NCBI RefSeq assembly: GCF_900187445.1
Contig: NZ_FYEB01000011.1
Coordinates: 1-64,000, forward strand
Length of the DNA stretch: 64,000 nt
Source: Pseudomonas sp. Irchel s3b2
GTDB taxonomy: Bacteria; Pseudomonadota; Gammaproteobacteria; Pseudomonadales; Pseudomonadaceae
Reading direction: 5' to 3'
Part shown: piece by piece, positions 10,760-21,298 of the stretch
Numbering within the stretch: position 1 is the stretch's first letter
Layout: every line of letters starts with the position of its first letter
Translations under genes and position numbers: made by a program
The notes under the pieces: generated by a model
Told to the model about the DNA's origin: nothing
Seen by the model: the letters and a program-made list of their open reading frames with translations, nothing else
The model's database searches: none

Positions 10760-13700
10760 TTGAAAGACCTACTGAATTTGCTGAAAAACCAGGGTCAAGT
10801 CGAAGAGTTCGACGCCATCCGTATTGGATTGGCATCGCCTGAGATGATCCGTTCGTGGTCGTTCGGTGAAGTTAAAAAGCCGGAAACCATCAACTACCGT
10901 ACGTTCAAACCTGAGCGTGACGGCCTGTTCTGCGCCAAGATCTTTGGCCCGGTAAAGGATTACGAGTGCCTGTGCGGTAAGTACAAGCGCTTGAAGCACC
11001 GTGGTGTGATCTGCGAGAAGTGCGGCGTTGAAGTCGCGCTGGCAAAAGTTCGTCGTGAGCGCATGGCGCACATCGAACTGGCCTCGCCAGTTGCCCACAT
11101 CTGGTTCCTGAAATCGCTGCCGTCCCGTATCGGCTTGCTGATGGACATGACCCTGCGTGATATCGAACGCGTTCTCTACTTCGAGAGCTATGTCGTTATC
11201 GATCCAGGCATGACCACCCTTGAAAAGGGTCAGCTGCTCAACGACGAGCAGTACTTCGAAGCGCTGGAAGAGTTCGGCGACGATTTCGATGCCCGCATGG
11301 GTGCCGAAGCTGTCCGTGAACTGCTGCACGCTATCGACCTGGAACACGAGATTGGCCGCCTGCGTGAAGAAATTCCGCAAACCAACTCCGAAACCAAGAT
11401 CAAGAAGCTGTCCAAGCGTCTGAAGTTGATGGAAGCCTTCCAGGGTTCCGGCAACCTGCCAGAGTGGATGGTGCTGACCGTTCTGCCGGTTCTGCCGCCA
11501 GATCTGCGTCCACTGGTCCCGCTGGATGGCGGTCGCTTCGCGACTTCCGACCTCAACGATCTGTATCGTCGAGTGATCAACCGTAACAACCGCTTGAAGC
11601 GTCTGCTCGATCTGTCCGCTCCGGACATCATCGTGCGCAACGAAAAGCGTATGTTGCAGGAAGCTGTCGACGCACTGCTCGACAACGGTCGTCGTGGTCG
11701 CGCTATCACCGGTTCCAACAAGCGTCCTCTGAAATCCCTGGCTGACATGATCAAGGGTAAGCAGGGTCGTTTCCGTCAGAACTTGCTCGGTAAGCGTGTT
11801 GACTACTCCGGTCGTTCGGTAATTACCGTTGGCCCGACTCTGCGTCTGCACCAGTGCGGTCTGCCGAAGAAGATGGCTCTCGAGCTGTTCAAGCCGTTCA
11901 TTTTCGGCAAGCTGGAAATGCGTGGTCTTGCTACCACCATCAAAGCTGCCAAGAAGATGGTCGAGCGCGAGCTGCCAGAGGTTTGGGATGTTCTCGCTGA
12001 AGTGATTCGCGAACACCCGGTTCTCCTCAACCGTGCACCGACCCTTCACCGTCTGGGTATCCAGGCGTTTGAACCGGTACTGATCGAAGGCAAGGCTATC
12101 CAGCTGCACCCTCTGGTCTGTGCTGCGTACAACGCCGACTTCGACGGCGACCAAATGGCCGTACACGTACCGCTGACACTGGAAGCCCAGTTGGAAGCGC
12201 GTGCGTTGATGATGTCGACCAACAACATTCTGTCGCCAGCCAACGGTGAGCCAATCATCGTTCCGTCGCAGGACGTTGTATTGGGTCTGTACTACATGAC
12301 GCGTGAAGCGATCAACGCCAAGGGCGAAGGTCGTGTGTTCGCGGATCTGCAGGAAGTTGACCGTGTGTTCCGTGCCGGCGAAGCCGCGCTGCACGCCAAG
12401 GTCAAAGTGCGGATCAACGAAACCGTCAACGATCGTGATGGTGGCAGCGTCAAGAACACCCGTATTGTCGACACCACTGTCGGCCGTGCGCTGTTGTTCC
12501 AGGTTGTTCCACCTGGCCTGTCGTACGACGTCGTCAACCAGCCGATGAAGAAAAAGGCGATCTCCAAGCTGATCAACCAGTGCTATCGCGTGGTTGGTTT
12601 GAAAGAGACCGTGATCTTCGCTGACCAGTTGATGTACACCGGTTTTGCCTATTCGACCATCTCCGGCGTTTCCATCGGTGTTAACGACTTCGTTATCCCG
12701 GATGAAAAAGCCCGCATCATCGGTGCGGCCACCGACGAAGTGAAAGAGATCGAAAGCCAGTACGCCTCCGGCCTGGTAACCCAGGGCGAGAAGTACAACA
12801 AAGTGATCGACCTTTGGTCCAAGGCGAACGACGAAGTTTCCAAGGCGATGATGGCCAACCTCTCGAAAGAGAAAGTCATCGACCGTCATGGTGTCGAAGT
12901 CGACCAAGAGTCTTTCAACTCGATGTACATGATGGCCGACTCGGGCGCACGGGGTTCTGCTGCGCAGATCCGTCAGCTCGCCGGTATGCGTGGCCTGATG
13001 GCCAAGCCGGACGGTTCCATCATCGAAACGCCAATTACTGCGAACTTCCGTGAAGGTTTGAGCGTACTTCAGTACTTCATCTCCACTCACGGTGCTCGTA
13101 AAGGTTTGGCGGATACCGCGTTGAAAACTGCGAACTCCGGTTACCTGACTCGTCGTCTGGTAGACGTTGCGCAGGATCTGGTTGTGACCGAGATCGATTG
13201 CGGCACCGAACATGGCCTGGTAATGACTCCGCACATTGAAGGCGGTGATGTTGTTGAGCCGTTGGGTGAGCGCGTATTGGGTCGTGTCATTGCTCGTGAC
13301 GTATTCAAGCCAGGTACTGAGGAAGTTATTGTTCCTGCCGGCACTCTGGTAGACGAGAAGTGGGTCGAGTTCATCGAGCTGAACAGCATCGACGAAGTGA
13401 TCGTGCGTTCGCCGATCAGCTGCGAAACCCGCTACGGCATTTGCGCCAAGTGCTACGGCCGTGATCTGGCTCGTGGTCACCAGGTGAACATCGGTGAAGC
13501 GGTCGGCGTTATCGCTGCCCAGTCCATCGGTGAGCCGGGTACCCAGCTGACCATGCGTACGTTCCACATCGGTGGTGCGGCAAGCCGGACCTCCGCGGCC
13601 GACAGCGTTCAGGTGAAGAATGGCGGTACCGTCCGTCTGCATAACCTGAAGCACGTTGAGCGAGTGGATGGCTGCCTGGTTGCTGTGTCCCGTTCCGGTG

Positions 13701-14959
13701 AGCTGGCAATCGCTGATGACTTCGGTCGTGAGCGCGAGCGTTACAAGCTGCCGTACGGTGCTGTGATTTCGGTTAAAGAAGGTGACAAGGTCGACGCTGG
13801 CGCAATCGTGGCCAAGTGGGATCCGCACACTCACCCAATCGTTACCGAAATGAAAGGTACCGTGACCTACGTGGGCATGGAAGAAGGCATCACGATCAAG
13901 CGTCAGACTGACGAATTGACCGGTATGACCAACATTGAAGTACTCGACGCCAAAGACCGTCCAGCTGCCGGTAAAGATATCCGTCCTGCTGTGAAGATGG
14001 TTGATGACAACGGCAAGGATCTCTTGCTGCCGGGTACCGACGTAATCGCTCAGTACTTCTTGCCTGCCAACGCCTTGGTCGGTGTGGCGGACGGTGCGAA
14101 AATCGCGATCGGTGATGTTATCGCTCGTATTCCGCAAGAGACTTCGAAGACCCGTGACATCACCGGTGGTCTGCCTCGTGTTGCCGACTTGTTCGAAGCC
14201 CGTCGTCCGAAAGAAGCTTCGATTTTGGCTGAAGTCAGCGGCACCATCGCGTTCGGTAAAGAGACCAAAGGCAAGCGCCGTCTGGTTATCACCCCGAACG
14301 ACGGTAGCGATCCGTACGAAGAGCTGATTCCGAAGTGGCGTCACCTGAACGTCTTCGAAGGCGAACAGGTAAACCGCGGCGAAGTTATCTCCGACGGCCC
14401 GAGCGATCCACACGACATCCTGCGTCTGCTGGGTGTGAGTGCGCTGGCCAAGTACATCGTGAACGAGATCCAGGACGTTTACCGTCTGCAAGGCGTGAAG
14501 ATCAACGATAAGCACATCGAGACCATTCTGCGTCAGATGCTGCGTAAAGTTGAAATCGCTGAATCCGGCGATTCCAGTTTCATCAAGGGTGACCAGATGG
14601 AATTGACTCACGTTCTGGTAGAGAACGAGCGTCTGGCTGGCGACGAGAAATTCGTTTCCAAGTTCACTCGCGTACTGCTGGGTATCACCAAGGCGTCGTT
14701 GTCCACCGAATCGTTCATCTCGGCGGCTTCCTTCCAGGAAACCACTCGCGTACTGACCGAGGCGGCGGTAACCGGCAAGCGCGATTACCTGCGCGGCCTG
14801 AAAGAAAACGTAGTCGTGGGTCGTTTGATCCCGGCAGGTACCGGTCTGGCTTATCACAGCGAGCGCAAGCGCCGCCGTGATGCTGACAAACCGTTGCGCG
14901 TAAGCGCCAGTGAAGTGGAAGCTGCACTGACCGAAGCGCTGAACTCGAGCGGTAACTGA
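10760..14959 (+). CDS. rpoC: DNA-directed RNA polymerase subunit beta-prime
   Basis: 1399 residues from a TTG start at 10760, with AGGAGG eleven bases upstream. It contains the catalytic Mg-binding motif NADFDGD at residues 458-464. The first zinc site uses Cys70, Cys72, Cys85 and Cys88. The second, CETRYGICAKCYGRDL, lies near residue 895. It forms the clamp, bridge helix and trigger loop of RNA polymerase. The rare TTG start with a strong ribosome-binding site is usual for this gene in pseudomonads. Confidence 0.99.
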   Translation: MKDLLNLLKNQGQVEEFDAIRIGLASPEMIRSWSFGEVKKPETINYRTFKPERDGLFCAKIFGPVKDYECLCGKYKRLKHRGVICEKCGVEVALAKVRRERMAHIELASPVAHIWFLKSLPSRIGLLMDMTLRDIERVLYFESYVVIDPGMTTLEKGQLLNDEQYFEALEEFGDDFDARMGAEAVRELLHAIDLEHEIGRLREEIPQTNSETKIKKLSKRLKLMEAFQGSGNLPEWMVLTVLPVLPPDLRPLVPLDGGRFATSDLNDLYRRVINRNNRLKRLLDLSAPDIIVRNEKRMLQEAVDALLDNGRRGRAITGSNKRPLKSLADMIKGKQGRFRQNLLGKRVDYSGRSVITVGPTLRLHQCGLPKKMALELFKPFIFGKLEMRGLATTIKAAKKMVERELPEVWDVLAEVIREHPVLLNRAPTLHRLGIQAFEPVLIEGKAIQLHPLVCAAYNADFDGDQMAVHVPLTLEAQLEARALMMSTNNILSPANGEPIIVPSQDVVLGLYYMTREAINAKGEGRVFADLQEVDRVFRAGEAALHAKVKVRINETVNDRDGGSVKNTRIVDTTVGRALLFQVVPPGLSYDVVNQPMKKKAISKLINQCYRVVGLKETVIFADQLMYTGFAYSTISGVSIGVNDFVIPDEKARIIGAATDEVKEIESQYASGLVTQGEKYNKVIDLWSKANDEVSKAMMANLSKEKVIDRHGVEVDQESFNSMYMMADSGARGSAAQIRQLAGMRGLMAKPDGSIIETPITANFREGLSVLQYFISTHGARKGLADTALKTANSGYLTRRLVDVAQDLVVTEIDCGTEHGLVMTPHIEGGDVVEPLGERVLGRVIARDVFKPGTEEVIVPAGTLVDEKWVEFIELNSIDEVIVRSPISCETRYGICAKCYGRDLARGHQVNIGEAVGVIAAQSIGEPGTQLTMRTFHIGGAASRTSAADSVQVKNGGTVRLHNLKHVERVDGCLVAVSRSGELAIADDFGRERERYKLPYGAVISVKEGDKVDAGAIVAKWDPHTHPIVTEMKGTVTYVGMEEGITIKRQTDELTGMTNIEVLDAKDRPAAGKDIRPAVKMVDDNGKDLLLPGTDVIAQYFLPANALVGVADGAKIAIGDVIARIPQETSKTRDITGGLPRVADLFEARRPKEASILAEVSGTIAFGKETKGKRRLVITPNDGSDPYEELIPKWRHLNVFEGEQVNRGEVISDGPSDPHDILRLLGVSALAKYIVNEIQDVYRLQGVKINDKHIETILRQMLRKVEIAESGDSSFIKGDQMELTHVLVENERLAGDEKFVSKFTRVLLGITKASLSTESFISAASFQETTRVLTEAAVTGKRDYLRGLKENVVVGRLIPAGTGLAYHSERKRRRDADKPLRVSASEVEAALTEALNSSGN

Positions 14960-15055
14960 GTTCTGCGATAAATGAGCGTAGGGCCCTGGCCATTCCGTTC
15001 ATCGAATCGAGACAATTTGTCGAGGTTGGATGAGCGGGGAGGTCGGGGCCTTGCC

Positions 15056-15084
15056 TTGACTGGGGGCAAGATCCTCTTTAGACT
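15056..15084 (+). promoter_or_regulatory. Promoter for the str operon (rpsL-rpsG-fusA-tuf)
   Basis: TTGACT at 15056-15061 and TAGACT at 15079-15084 are exactly 17 bases apart. This leaves a leader of about 85 bases before rpsL. It is the only clear promoter pair in the 216-base gap after rpoC, where no obvious terminator hairpin was seen. Confidence 0.72.
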
Positions 15085-15175
15085 CTTGTACCCCTAAATT
15101 TGGCGGGAATTCGTTCCTGCCATTTTGCTTTTCTTGCAAGACAATAGCGTCGCAAGACAACAGTGGAGCTAGTAG

Positions 15176-15547
15176 ATGGCAACTATCAACCAGCTGGTAC
15201 GTCAGCCGCGTAAGCGTATCGTCGAGAAATCCGACGTGCCTGCGCTGCAGAACTGCCCGCAACGTCGTGGCGTATGCACCCGTGTGTATACCACCACGCC
15301 GAAAAAACCTAACTCGGCACTGCGTAAAGTATGCCGTGTGCGTCTGACCAACGGTTTCGAGGTTTCCTCGTACATCGGCGGTGAAGGCCACAACCTGCAA
15401 GAGCACAGCGTGGTACTGATCCGCGGCGGTCGTGTAAAAGACTTGCCAGGTGTTCGTTACCACACCGTACGCGGTTCTTTGGATACTTCCGGCGTTAAAG
15501 GTCGTAACCAGGGTCGTTCGAAGTACGGTACCAAGCGTCCGAAGTAA
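15176..15547 (+). CDS. rpsL: 30S ribosomal protein S12
   Basis: 123 residues. S12 sits at the decoding centre and controls accuracy. The streptomycin-relevant lysines in TPKKPNSA (Lys43 region) and GRVKDLPG (Lys88) are wild type. The Asp after Lys88 is the site that RimO methylthiolates in other bacteria; a YcaO relative said to aid that reaction is encoded at 40952-43144. First gene of the str operon. Confidence 0.98.
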
Positions 15548-15666
15548 TAGCCGCTTGCTGCAAAAAACTGATTTCTATTTTTCTGAGTCGATAAGAGTAA
15601 GGTCGGAGGCGTCCCGTGAAGGGCACCGATTCCGAGCGAACCTGAAGACCGTTTGAGGGCTTATCC

Positions 15667-16137
15667 ATGCCAAGAAGACGCGTAGCAGCCAAGCGCGAAG
15701 TGCTTGACGATCCAAAATACGGCAGCCAGATCCTGGCCAAGTTCATGAACCACGTAATGGAAAGCGGCAAGAAAGCCGTTGCCGAGCGTATCGTTTATGG
15801 CGCGCTGGAAAAGGTTAAAGAACGCAAGAACAGCGATCCCCTGGAAATCTTCGAGAAAGCTCTCGACGCCATCGCTCCGCTGGTCGAAGTAAAGTCGCGC
15901 CGTGTAGGCGGTGCTACTTACCAGGTTCCGGTCGAAGTTCGTCCGTCCCGTCGTAACGCTCTGGCAATGCGCTGGTTGGTAGACTTCGCTCGCAAGCGCG
16001 GCGAGAAGTCTATGGCTCTGCGTTTGGCTGGCGAACTGTTGGACGCCGCCGAAGGTAAAGGTGCTGCAGTTAAGAAGCGTGAAGACGTGCACCGTATGGC
16101 TGAAGCCAACAAGGCTTTCTCGCACTACCGCTTCTAA
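15667..16137 (+). CDS. rpsG: 30S ribosomal protein S7
   Basis: 156 residues ([20 protein letters not shown]). S7 nucleates assembly of the 30S head by binding the 3' domain of 16S rRNA and contacts E-site tRNA. In E. coli it represses the str operon by binding the rpsL-rpsG spacer; the 119-base spacer here could serve the same role, but I did not identify the structure. Confidence 0.98.
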
Positions 16138-16167
16138 TTTTAGCGTCACTAATTTTGCGAGGGCTTT

Positions 16168-18273
16168 ATGGCTCGTACTACACCGATTAACCGCTACCGT
16201 AACATTGGTATCGTTGCTCACGTGGATGCTGGTAAAACCACCACCACCGAGCGCGTCCTTTTTTACACTGGCAAAAGCCACAAGATGGGCGAGGTGCATG
16301 ACGGCGCCGCGACCACAGACTGGATGGTGCAGGAACAGGAGCGTGGTATTACCATTACTTCTGCTGCTATTACCGCCTTCTGGCAAGGTTCTGCGAAGCA
16401 GCACAAGGACCAATACCGCTTCAACGTCATCGATACCCCGGGTCACGTAGACTTCACTATTGAAGTTGAACGTTCCCTGCGTGTACTCGACGGCGCTGTC
16501 GTTGTGTTCTGTGGTACTTCGGGCGTTGAGCCGCAGTCCGAAACCGTATGGCGTCAAGCCAACAAGTACGGTGTTCCACGTATCGTTTACGTGAACAAGA
16601 TGGACCGTGCCGGTGCGAACTTTCTGCGCGTGATTGCTCAGATCAAGCAGCGCCTGGGTCACACCCCGGTGCCTATCCAGTTGGCTATCGGTTCCGAAGA
16701 CAACTTCCAGGGTCAGATCGATCTGATGACCATGGAAGCGGTTTACTGGAACGATGCCGACAAGGGTATGACTCCGCGTCGCGAAGCTATCCCTGCCGAA
16801 CTGCAGGAGCTGGCTGAAGAGTGGCGCAGCAACATGGTTGAGGCTGCGGCCGAAGCCAGCGAAGAGCTGATGAACAAGTACCTTGAAGGTGAAGAGCTCA
16901 CCATCGAGGAAATCAAGGCCGCTCTGCGTCAGCGTACTATTGCTGGTGAGATCGTTCTGGCTGTTTGCGGTTCTTCCTTCAAGAACAAGGGCGTTCCCCT
17001 GGTTCTCGACGCCGTTATCGACTACCTGCCTGCACCAACTGACATTCCTGCCATCAAGGGTACTGACCCGGATGACGAGGAAAAGCAGATGGAGCGTCAT
17101 GCAGACGACAACGAGCCGTTCTCGGCTCTGGCGTTCAAGATCGCTACCGACCCATTCGTGGGTACCTTGACCTTCGTCCGCGTTTACTCGGGCGTGTTGG
17201 CCTCCGGCGACGGCGTGATCAACTCGGTCAAAGGCAAGAAAGAGCGCGTGGGTCGTATGGTGCAAATGCACGCAAACGCCCGTGAAGAGATCAAGGAAGT
17301 GCGCGCTGGCGACATCGCGGCCTTGATCGGCATGAAGGACGTCACCACTGGTGAGACTTTGTGCAACGCTGACAAGCCAATCATCCTGGTTCGCATGGAC
17401 TTCCCGGAGCCGGTTATTTCGGTTGCCGTTGAGCCAAAGACCAAGGATGACCAGGAAAAAATGGGTATCGCTCTGGGCAAGCTTGCTCAGGAAGACCCGT
17501 CTTTCCGCGTCAAAACTGATGAAGAGACTGGTCAAACGATCATCTCCGGCATGGGCGAGCTGCACCTGGACATCCTGGTTGACCGGATGCGCCGTGAGTT
17601 CAACGTCGAAGCCAACATCGGCAAGCCTCAGGTTTCCTATCGTGAGCGCATCACGAAGAACTGTGAAATCGAAGGCAAGTTCGTTCGTCAGTCCGGCGGT
17701 CGTGGCCAGTTCGGTCACTGCTGGATCCGTTTTGCTCCTGCTGACGAAGGTCAGGAAGGTCTGCAATTCGTGAACGAAGTAGTGGGTGGTGTGGTTCCTA
17801 AGGAATACATCCCGGCTATCCAGAAGGGTATCGAAGAGCAGATGAAGAACGGTGTTGTTGCCGGCTATCCGCTGATCGGCCTGAAGGCTACCGTGTTTGA
17901 TGGTTCCTACCACGACGTCGACTCGAACGAGATGGCGTTTAAGGTGGCTGCTTCCATGGCGACCAAGCAACTGGCCCAGAAGGGCGGTGGTGAGCTGCTT
18001 GAGCCGATCATGGCGGTAGAGGTTGTTACGCCTGAAGACTATATGGGTGACGTGATGGGCGACCTTAACCGTCGTCGCGGCATGATTCTGGGTATGGAAG
18101 ATACGGTCTCCGGTAAGGTGATTCGTGCTGAAGTTCCGTTGGGCGAGATGTTCGGTTATGCGACCGACGTTCGTTCGATGTCCCAGGGTCGCGCAAGCTA
18201 CTCTATGGAATTCAAAAAATACAATACAGCTCCGTCGCACATCGTCGAAACTGTTACCAAAAAACAAGGCTGA
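16168..18273 (+). CDS. fusA: Elongation factor G
   Basis: 701 residues. It is the GTPase that drives translocation on the ribosome. GTP-binding motifs: AHVDAGKTTTTER, DTPGHVDF and NKMD in the first 145 residues. The five-domain architecture ends in the IV-V region with GYPLIGLKATVFDGSYHDVD. As the copy in the str operon it corresponds to FusA1 of other pseudomonads, which often carry a second EF-G elsewhere. Confidence 0.98.
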   Translation: MARTTPINRYRNIGIVAHVDAGKTTTTERVLFYTGKSHKMGEVHDGAATTDWMVQEQERGITITSAAITAFWQGSAKQHKDQYRFNVIDTPGHVDFTIEVERSLRVLDGAVVVFCGTSGVEPQSETVWRQANKYGVPRIVYVNKMDRAGANFLRVIAQIKQRLGHTPVPIQLAIGSEDNFQGQIDLMTMEAVYWNDADKGMTPRREAIPAELQELAEEWRSNMVEAAAEASEELMNKYLEGEELTIEEIKAALRQRTIAGEIVLAVCGSSFKNKGVPLVLDAVIDYLPAPTDIPAIKGTDPDDEEKQMERHADDNEPFSALAFKIATDPFVGTLTFVRVYSGVLASGDGVINSVKGKKERVGRMVQMHANAREEIKEVRAGDIAALIGMKDVTTGETLCNADKPIILVRMDFPEPVISVAVEPKTKDDQEKMGIALGKLAQEDPSFRVKTDEETGQTIISGMGELHLDILVDRMRREFNVEANIGKPQVSYRERITKNCEIEGKFVRQSGGRGQFGHCWIRFAPADEGQEGLQFVNEVVGGVVPKEYIPAIQKGIEEQMKNGVVAGYPLIGLKATVFDGSYHDVDSNEMAFKVAASMATKQLAQKGGGELLEPIMAVEVVTPEDYMGDVMGDLNRRRGMILGMEDTVSGKVIRAEVPLGEMFGYATDVRSMSQGRASYSMEFKKYNTAPSHIVETVTKKQG

Positions 18274-18304
18274 TTCAGCCCCTTTAGGCTAGGAGTTAAT
18301 TGTC

Positions 18305-19498
18305 GTGGCTAAAGAAAAATTTGATCGTTCCCTTCCGCACGTCAACGTTGGCACCATCGGTCACGTTGACCACGGTAAAACCACTCTGACTGCTGCTCTG
18401 ACTCGCGTCTGCTCCGAAGTTTTCGGTTCGGCTCGTGTTGACTTCGACAAGATCGACAGCGCACCAGAAGAGAAAGCTCGCGGTATCACCATCAACACCG
18501 CGCACGTTGAGTACAACTCGAAGATTCGTCACTACGCTCACGTTGACTGCCCAGGTCACGCTGACTACGTGAAGAACATGATCACCGGTGCTGCTCAGAT
18601 GGACGGCGCGATCCTGGTTTGCTCGGCCGCTGATGGTCCGATGCCGCAAACCCGTGAGCACATCCTGCTGTCCCGTCAGGTAGGCGTTCCGTACATCGTG
18701 GTTTTCCTGAACAAGGCTGACCTGGTAGACGACGCTGAGCTGCTGGAACTGGTTGAGATGGAAGTTCGCGACCTGCTGTCCACCTACGACTTCCCGGGCG
18801 ATGACACTCCAATCATCATCGGTTCGGCTCGTATGGCTCTGGAAGGTCTGGACGACAACGAGATGGGCACCACTGCCGTCAAGAAGCTGGTTGAAACTCT
18901 GGACAGCTACATCCCGGAGCCAGAGCGTGCTATCGACAAGCCGTTCCTGATGCCAATCGAAGACGTGTTCTCGATCTCCGGTCGCGGTACTGTTGTGACT
19001 GGTCGTATCGAGCGCGGTATCGTTCGCGTTCAGGATCCACTGGAAATCGTTGGTCTGCGTGACACCACTGTCACCACCTGCACCGGTGTTGAGATGTTCC
19101 GCAAGCTGCTCGACGAAGGTCGTGCTGGCGAGAACTGCGGCGTTCTGCTGCGTGGCACCAAGCGTGACGACGTTGAGCGTGGTCAGGTTCTGGTTAAGCC
19201 GGGTTCGGTTAAGCCTCACACCAAGTTCACTGCAGAAGTTTACGTTCTGAGCAAGGAAGAAGGCGGTCGTCACACTCCGTTCTTCAAAGGCTACCGTCCA
19301 CAGTTCTACTTCCGTACTACTGACGTGACTGGTAACTGCGAGCTGCCAGAAGGCGTTGAAATGGTAATGCCAGGTGACAACATTCAGATGACTGTTACCC
19401 TGATCAAAACCATCGCGATGGAAGATGGTCTGCGTTTCGCTATCCGTGAAGGCGGTCGTACCGTCGGCGCTGGCGTCGTAGCCAAAATCATCGAGTAA
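18305..19498 (+). CDS. tuf: Elongation factor Tu
   Basis: 397 residues from a GTG start with AGGAG upstream. It carries aminoacyl-tRNA to the ribosome. GTPase motifs: GHVDHGKTTL, DCPGHADY and NKAD; domain 2 includes GRGTVVTGRIERG. This is the tufA position at the end of the str operon. The tufB position after tRNA-Thr is empty in this window, so this may be the only copy. Followed by a strong terminator. Confidence 0.98.
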   Translation: MAKEKFDRSLPHVNVGTIGHVDHGKTTLTAALTRVCSEVFGSARVDFDKIDSAPEEKARGITINTAHVEYNSKIRHYAHVDCPGHADYVKNMITGAAQMDGAILVCSAADGPMPQTREHILLSRQVGVPYIVVFLNKADLVDDAELLELVEMEVRDLLSTYDFPGDDTPIIIGSARMALEGLDDNEMGTTAVKKLVETLDSYIPEPERAIDKPFLMPIEDVFSISGRGTVVTGRIERGIVRVQDPLEIVGLRDTTVTTCTGVEMFRKLLDEGRAGENCGVLLRGTKRDDVERGQVLVKPGSVKPHTKFTAEVYVLSKEEGGRHTPFFKGYRPQFYFRTTDVTGNCELPEGVEMVMPGDNIQMTVTLIKTIAMEDGLRFAIREGGRTVGAGVVAKIIE

Positions 19499-19528
19499 TC
19501 TCTTTGTTGAGATAGCTTTGATGCTTTG

Positions 19529-19558
19529 AAAAAGCCCCCGCTCAGCGGGGGCTTTTTT
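19529..19558 (+). terminator. Rho-independent terminator of the str operon
   Basis: AAAAGCCCCCGC-TCA-GCGGGGGCTTTTTT is a perfect GC-rich stem with a T run, 31 bases after the tuf stop. Confidence 0.92.
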
Positions 19559-19564
19559 ATTGGG

Positions 19565-19593
19565 TTGACACCTATCTGGGGCGTCTATAGAAT
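19565..19593 (+). promoter_or_regulatory. Promoter of the S10 operon
   Basis: A consensus TTGACA at 19565-19570 and TAGAAT at 19588-19593 are 17 bases apart, immediately after the str terminator. The leader to rpsJ is only about 55 bases, too short for the long S10 leader used for L4 control in E. coli. Confidence 0.82.
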
Positions 19594-19655
19594 TGCGCCT
19601 CCTTTTAACGGGCGTATTGCGCTCGGTGGGAATAGCAGCCGGAGTCTGAAATCCA

Positions 19656-19967
19656 ATGCAAAATCAGCAAATCCGTATCAGGTTGAAGGCTTTTGACCAT
19701 CGCCTGATCGACCAATCCACCCAGGAAATCGTGGAAACCGCGAAACGTACTGGTGCTCAAGTGCGTGGTCCAATTCCACTGCCTACCCGTAAAGAGCGGT
19801 TCACCGTTCTGGTCTCCCCGCACGTCAACAAAGACGCGCGTGACCAGTACGAAATCCGTACTCATAAGCGCGTTCTGGACATCGTCCAGCCAACGGATAA
19901 AACCGTTGATGCTCTTATGAAGCTTGATCTTGCGGCCGGTGTGGAAGTGCAGATCAGCCTCGGCTAA
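19656..19967 (+). CDS. rpsJ: 30S ribosomal protein S10 (NusE)
   Basis: 103 residues ([20 protein letters not shown]). S10 belongs to the 30S head and also acts as NusE, the partner of NusB and NusG in antitermination. First gene of the S10 operon, directly after a consensus promoter. Confidence 0.98.
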
Positions 19968-20047
19968 GACTCGGTCTTAGTCGTGTAACGCTCTGAAATG
20001 GGCGGCCATAGCGGGTGAAAGCCCCGTACACTCATGAGGTTTACAAC

Positions 20048-20683
20048 ATGACTATTGGTGTAGTCGGTCGTAAATGCGGTATGACCCGTATTTTCACCGA
20101 AGAAGGTGTCTCCATTCCGGTCACGGTCATTGAGATCGAGCCGAATCGCGTCACCCAGTTCAAAACTGAAGAGACCGATGGCTATCGTGCAGTGCAAGTC
20201 ACTGTCGGCGAGCGTCGTGCTTCGCGTGTAACAGCAGCTCAGGCTGGCCACTTCGCTAAAGCGAACGTTGCCGCTGGTCGTACCGTAATGGAATTCCGCC
20301 TTGAAGAAGGCGAGTACCAGGCCGGCGATCTGATCAACGCTGAAATCTTCGCCGCTGGTCAACTGGTTGATGTAACCGGTCAGTCCAAAGGTAAAGGCTT
20401 CCAGGGTACGATCAAGCGTTGGAATTTCCGCGGGCAAGATAACACCCACGGTAACTCCGTATCCCACCGCGTTCCAGGCTCTATCGGCCAGTGCCAGACT
20501 CCTGGTCGTGTATTCAAGGGCAAAAAAATGTCCGGTCATATGGGCGCTGAGCGCGTGACCGTGCAGTCCCTCGAAGTAGTGCGCGTGGACGCTGAACGCA
20601 ATCTGTTGTTGGTCAAGGGCGCTGTTCCTGGCGCTACTGGCGGCAACTTGGTTGTACGTCCAGCAGCCAAGGCTCGCGGTTAA
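20048..20683 (+). CDS. rplC: 50S ribosomal protein L3
   Basis: 211 residues from the ATG at 20048 (MTIGVVGRKCGMTRIFTEEG), preceded by GAGG. An in-frame start 33 bases upstream lacks the conserved L3 N-terminus. The long internal loop includes GWNF-type RWNFRGQDNTHGNSVSHR, which reaches toward the peptidyl transferase centre, and it contains the Gln that PrmB methylates in relatives. Confidence 0.97.
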   Translation: MTIGVVGRKCGMTRIFTEEGVSIPVTVIEIEPNRVTQFKTEETDGYRAVQVTVGERRASRVTAAQAGHFAKANVAAGRTVMEFRLEEGEYQAGDLINAEIFAAGQLVDVTGQSKGKGFQGTIKRWNFRGQDNTHGNSVSHRVPGSIGQCQTPGRVFKGKKMSGHMGAERVTVQSLEVVRVDAERNLLLVKGAVPGATGGNLVVRPAAKARG

Positions 20684-20695
20684 GGGGAAGCTGAC

Positions 20696-21298
20696 ATGCA
20701 ATTAAATGTAAATGACGCTCAAGCGATCGAAGTTTCCGAACTGACATTTGGCGGCGAATTCAACGAGACGCTGGTTCACCAAGCAGTCGTGGCCTACATG
20801 GCCGGCGGCCGTCAAGGTAGCAAGCAGCAAAAGACCCGTTCCGACGTTCGTGGTGGCGGTAAGCGTCCATGGCGTCAGAAAGGTACTGGCCGTGCTCGTG
20901 CTGGTACTATCCGTAGCCCAATCTGGCGTGGCGGCGGTACCACTTTCGCAGCTCGTCCTCAGGATCACTCCCAGAAGCTGAACAAGAAGATGTATCGCGC
21001 AGCAATGCGTTCCATCCTTGCTGAGCTGGTGCGTACTGATCGTCTGGTTGTGGTTCAGGATTTCGCCGTTGAAACGCCGAAAACCAAAGACCTGCTGGGC
21101 AAGCTGAACAACATGAGCCTGACCGACGTTCTGATCGTGTCGGACGCTGTTGATCAGAACCTGTACCTGGCTGCTCGTAACCTGCCACACGTAGATGTAC
21201 GTGACGTGCAAGGTTCCGATCCAGTTAGTCTGATCGCATACGACAAGGTGTTGATCACTGTGTCGGCCGTGAAGAAATTCGAGGAGCTGCTGGGATGA
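20696..21298 (+). CDS. rplD: 50S ribosomal protein L4
   Basis: 200 residues. The extended basic loop ([18 protein letters not shown], about residues 44-61) lines the peptide exit tunnel where macrolide resistance changes occur; it looks wild type. In E. coli L4 also represses the S10 operon. The stop overlaps the rplW start by four bases (ATGA). Confidence 0.98.

Noticed and set aside
10769..14857. 1362-codon open frame antisense to rpoC
   Set aside because: Same cause as the rpoB shadow; no ribosome-binding site or family similarity.
15661..18267. 868-codon open frame antisense to fusA and rpsG
   Set aside because: Shadow of highly biased coding sequence.
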